Of a DNA stretch of 14,608 nucleotides, positions 12,879-14,608 are shown piece by piece. Source of the stretch: CAZWSX01 sp964636985 (GTDB lineage Bacteria > Planctomycetota > Planctomycetia > Pirellulales > Pirellulaceae). Under the pieces are notes generated by a model that worked only from the letters and a program-made list of their open reading frames with translations, searched no databases and was not told the DNA's origin. Numbering within the stretch: position 1 is the stretch's first letter; each line of letters starts with the position of its first letter. The position numbers and the translations under genes were made by a program. The stretch spans positions 1-14,608 of the forward strand of contig CAZWSX010000064.1 of the NCBI GenBank assembly GCA_964636985.1. The letters are read 5' to 3'.

Positions 12879-14453
12879 ATGAAACGTGCCATCCAGATCT
12901 ACGATACGACCCTCCGCGACGGTACCCAAGGAGAAGGGGTAAGCCTTTCGGTCGAGGACAAACTGCAAATTACGCAGCGACTGGATGAGATGGGCATCGA
13001 CTACATCGAAGGGGGATTTCCTGCCAGCAACCCTAAGGATGCGGAGTTCTTCCGGCGCGTGCAAAAGCTGAAACTCCGCAATGCCAAACTGTGCGCCTTC
13101 GGTATGACGCGGCGGCGCGGCGTGGCGGCCAGCGAAGACCCCGGAGTCGTCGCGCTTGTCGAATCGGGTGCTCCTGTCGTCACCGTCGTCGGCAAGACAT
13201 CGGATTTTCACGTCACCGAAGTGCTGCGAGTCACGCTCGAAGAGAACCTCGCGATGATTCGCGACACGGTCGCTTACCTCAAGAGCCAAAACCGCGAAGT
13301 GATCTACGATGCCGAGCACTTCTTTGACGGTTGGAAGGCCAATCCCGAATACGCCGCCAAGACCATTCAAGCTGCGGCGGAATCCGGTGCATCGCTAGTG
13401 TGTCTGTGCGACACCAACGGCGGTACGTTGCCCGAGCAAATTGTCGAGCGAGTGTCAGCGGCGCGGAAGGCGCTCGAAGCAACGCGCGTTCCGGTGGGCA
13501 TTCATTGTCACAACGATTGCGAACTCGCAGTCGCCAACAGTTTGGCCGCCGTCGATGCTGGTGCCGTGCAAGTGCAGGGAACCATCAACGGCGTCGGTGA
13601 ACGCTGCGGGAACGTCGACTTGATTTCGGTGATGGCGAATCTCGCCATCAAGAAGAGCGGGTACGAAGTTCTCGGTGGGACGAACCTGGAACACCTGACG
13701 GAGCTTTCTCGTTTTGTTTACGAGACTGCCAACCTTAATCCGCGCCCAGGACAAGCCTTCGTGGGGCAGAGCGCTTTTGCGCACAAAGGGGGCATGCACG
13801 TTCATGCAATTGCCCGCGCGACCGAAAGCTACGAGCACATCAATCCGGAACTCGTGGGAAACGAACGCCGCATTTTGGTGAGCGAATTGTCGGGGCGATC
13901 GAATATCGCGGCCATGACTGCCAAGCACGATTTGCCGAACGATCCGGCCCTGCACAAGCAAGTGCTCGATAAGATCGTCGAAATGGAGCACGTGGGGTTC
14001 CAGTTCGAGGCGGCGACGGCGTCGTTCGATCTTTTGGTTCGGAAAGTCGCCGGGAAATTCAAGCCGCATTTCAAGCGACTGAAGTATCACGTGGGCGTTT
14101 CGGTCGACGGGGAGGGGAGCCCGGTCACTGAGGCGACGGTGAAAATTCGCGTCAATGGCGAGCCGCGCCACGAGGTAGGGGAGGGGGATGGCCCTGTGAA
14201 CGCCTTGGATGCGGCATTGCGGAAGGCCTTGAACGGGAACTACCCGAACCTCCAACAGATGCGGCTGATCGATTACAAAGTGCGGGTGGTCAACAGCGAG
14301 GCGGGCACCGCCGCCCGGATTCGCGTCATCATCGAAAGTGCCGACGACCGCGACGTGTGGGGCACCGTCGGCGTTTCGGAAAACATCATCGAGGCAAGTT
14401 GGATGGCGCTGGTCGACGCAATCGAATACAAGCTCTACAAGGATGGGCCCTAG
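12879..14453 (+). CDS. cimA: (R)-citramalate synthase (LeuA/CimA family)
   Basis: Condenses pyruvate with acetyl-CoA to (R)-citramalate, the entry to threonine-independent isoleucine synthesis. 524 residues, the length of the citramalate-synthase group rather than the longer class of isopropylmalate synthases. HMGL-like TIM barrel about 4-275: YDTTLRDGTQGEGVSLSVED with R13 and metal ligand D14, the EGGFPASNPKDAEFF block (44-58) typical of this group, metal ligands H209 and H211 (IHCHND), and NGVGERCGNVDL (237-248). Linker with catalytic-type His in FAHKGGMHVHAI (300-311). C-terminal LeuA allosteric domain about 375-518, where isoleucine would be expected to inhibit. The start is the ATG at the edge of the conserved N-terminus; the Shine-Dalgarno is weak. 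Preceded by a terminated leader and followed after 24 nt by valS. 2-isopropylmalate synthase is the main alternative, less likely from the N-terminal signature. Confidence 0.9.
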   Translation: MKRAIQIYDTTLRDGTQGEGVSLSVEDKLQITQRLDEMGIDYIEGGFPASNPKDAEFFRRVQKLKLRNAKLCAFGMTRRRGVAASEDPGVVALVESGAPVVTVVGKTSDFHVTEVLRVTLEENLAMIRDTVAYLKSQNREVIYDAEHFFDGWKANPEYAAKTIQAAAESGASLVCLCDTNGGTLPEQIVERVSAARKALEATRVPVGIHCHNDCELAVANSLAAVDAGAVQVQGTINGVGERCGNVDLISVMANLAIKKSGYEVLGGTNLEHLTELSRFVYETANLNPRPGQAFVGQSAFAHKGGMHVHAIARATESYEHINPELVGNERRILVSELSGRSNIAAMTAKHDLPNDPALHKQVLDKIVEMEHVGFQFEAATASFDLLVRKVAGKFKPHFKRLKYHVGVSVDGEGSPVTEATVKIRVNGEPRHEVGEGDGPVNALDAALRKALNGNYPNLQQMRLIDYKVRVVNSEAGTAARIRVIIESADDRDVWGTVGVSENIIEASWMALVDAIEYKLYKDGP

Positions 14454-14477
14454 AAGGCCGGAGACACAGGTCGGAAC

Positions 14478-14608
14478 ATGACAACGAACGATTTTTCGCC
14501 AGAAGCTTTGCCGAACCGCTTCGACCATGCCGAAGCCCAGCCGCGCTTGTTCGCCGCTTGGGAAAAGGGCGGTTTCTTTCATGCCGATCCCAAAAAGCCG
14601 GGCAAGCC
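14478..14608 (+). CDS. valS: Valyl-tRNA synthetase, N-terminal fragment (3' end outside window)
   Basis: Only the first 43 codons are present, but the opening is characteristic of class I valyl-tRNA synthetases: ...LPNRFDHAEAQPRLFAAW followed by EKGGFFHADPKKPGK, matching the family pattern LPxRYDPxxxExxxYxxWExxGxF just before the HIGH-bearing Rossmann domain (outside the window). It would charge tRNA-Val in the cytoplasm with ATP and edit mischarged Thr. ATG 14478 has AGG about 8 nt upstream. It follows the citramalate synthase gene by 24 nt on the same strand, so the two are probably co-transcribed. Isoleucyl- or leucyl-tRNA synthetase is less likely from this N-terminus. Confidence 0.85.
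   Translation, partial: MTTNDFSPEALPNRFDHAEAQPRLFAAWEKGGFFHADPKKPGK

Noticed and set aside
13455..14582. 375-codon open frame on the minus strand, antisense to citramalate synthase and valS
   Set aside because: Shadow frame. The plus strand carries complete LeuA-family motifs here and a real valS start, and the antisense product is Arg/His-rich with no recognisable domain.
1..14608. Mobile elements, CRISPR arrays, prophage or defence islands
   Set aside because: No transposase, integrase, toxin-antitoxin, nuclease/helicase cluster, spaced direct repeats or tRNA attachment site was seen on either strand.

Overview
The window looks like a chromosomal segment of a planctomycete, most likely of the Pirellulales. 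I infer this from gene content: a Tat-exported Gfo/Idh/MocA oxidoreductase, a DUF1501 protein with a Tat signal, a Hanks-type Ser/Thr kinase carrying a DUF1080-like extracytoplasmic domain, high GC, and short one- to three-gene transcription units. No transposase, integrase, CRISPR array, tRNA or rRNA was found. Apart from the regulatory kinase operon, it reads as ordinary core genome.

Layout. (1) 1-626 (+) is the 3' part of a MATE exporter. It converges, with 7 nt between the stop codons, on a minus-strand run. In transcription order that run is an OmpR-type response regulator (4375-3704), an overlapping sensor histidine kinase (3723-2254), ribonuclease HI (2161-1697) and a membrane-anchored LysM protein (1473-634). 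The LysM gene appears to have its own promoter. (2) 4376-5356 has no convincing protein gene, but its right end (about 5102-5312) carries an extended -10 promoter, foldable sequence, and two plus-strand terminator-like ends, one of them a textbook 12-bp hairpin. I read this as an unannotated small RNA gene. (3) 9409-5357 (-) is a tight three-gene operon: exported Gfo/Idh/MocA dehydrogenase, Tat/lipobox redoxin, and transmembrane Ser/Thr kinase. The gap is 22 nt between the first pair, and the second pair overlaps as ATGA. (4) A 492-bp divergent spacer with a good promoter leads into a DUF1501 gene (9902-11347, +), which ends 2 nt from the convergent end of an M42 aminopeptidase gene (12408-11350, -). 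(5) A second divergent spacer (12409-12878) holds a strong terminator 94 nt before a citramalate synthase gene (12879-14453, +), followed after 24 nt by the start of valyl-tRNA synthetase (14478 onward).

How the genes fit together. The citramalate synthase-valS pair links isoleucine/branched-chain amino-acid supply with aminoacylation, and the terminator in its leader suggests premature-termination control. The three-gene operon is the most interesting unit. Gfo/Idh/MocA enzymes oxidise sugars (some give 3-keto sugars), and DUF1080 (PF06439) is the family now linked to 3-keto-disaccharide hydrolysis. Here a DUF1080-like domain is the outside part of a Hanks kinase encoded with a Gfo/Idh/MocA enzyme. 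A sugar-oxidation sensing role is an inference, not something the sequence proves.

The best undescribed signals are the candidate small RNA at about 5117-5270, the terminated leader at about 12697-12785, and a promoter-like block shared by both loci.
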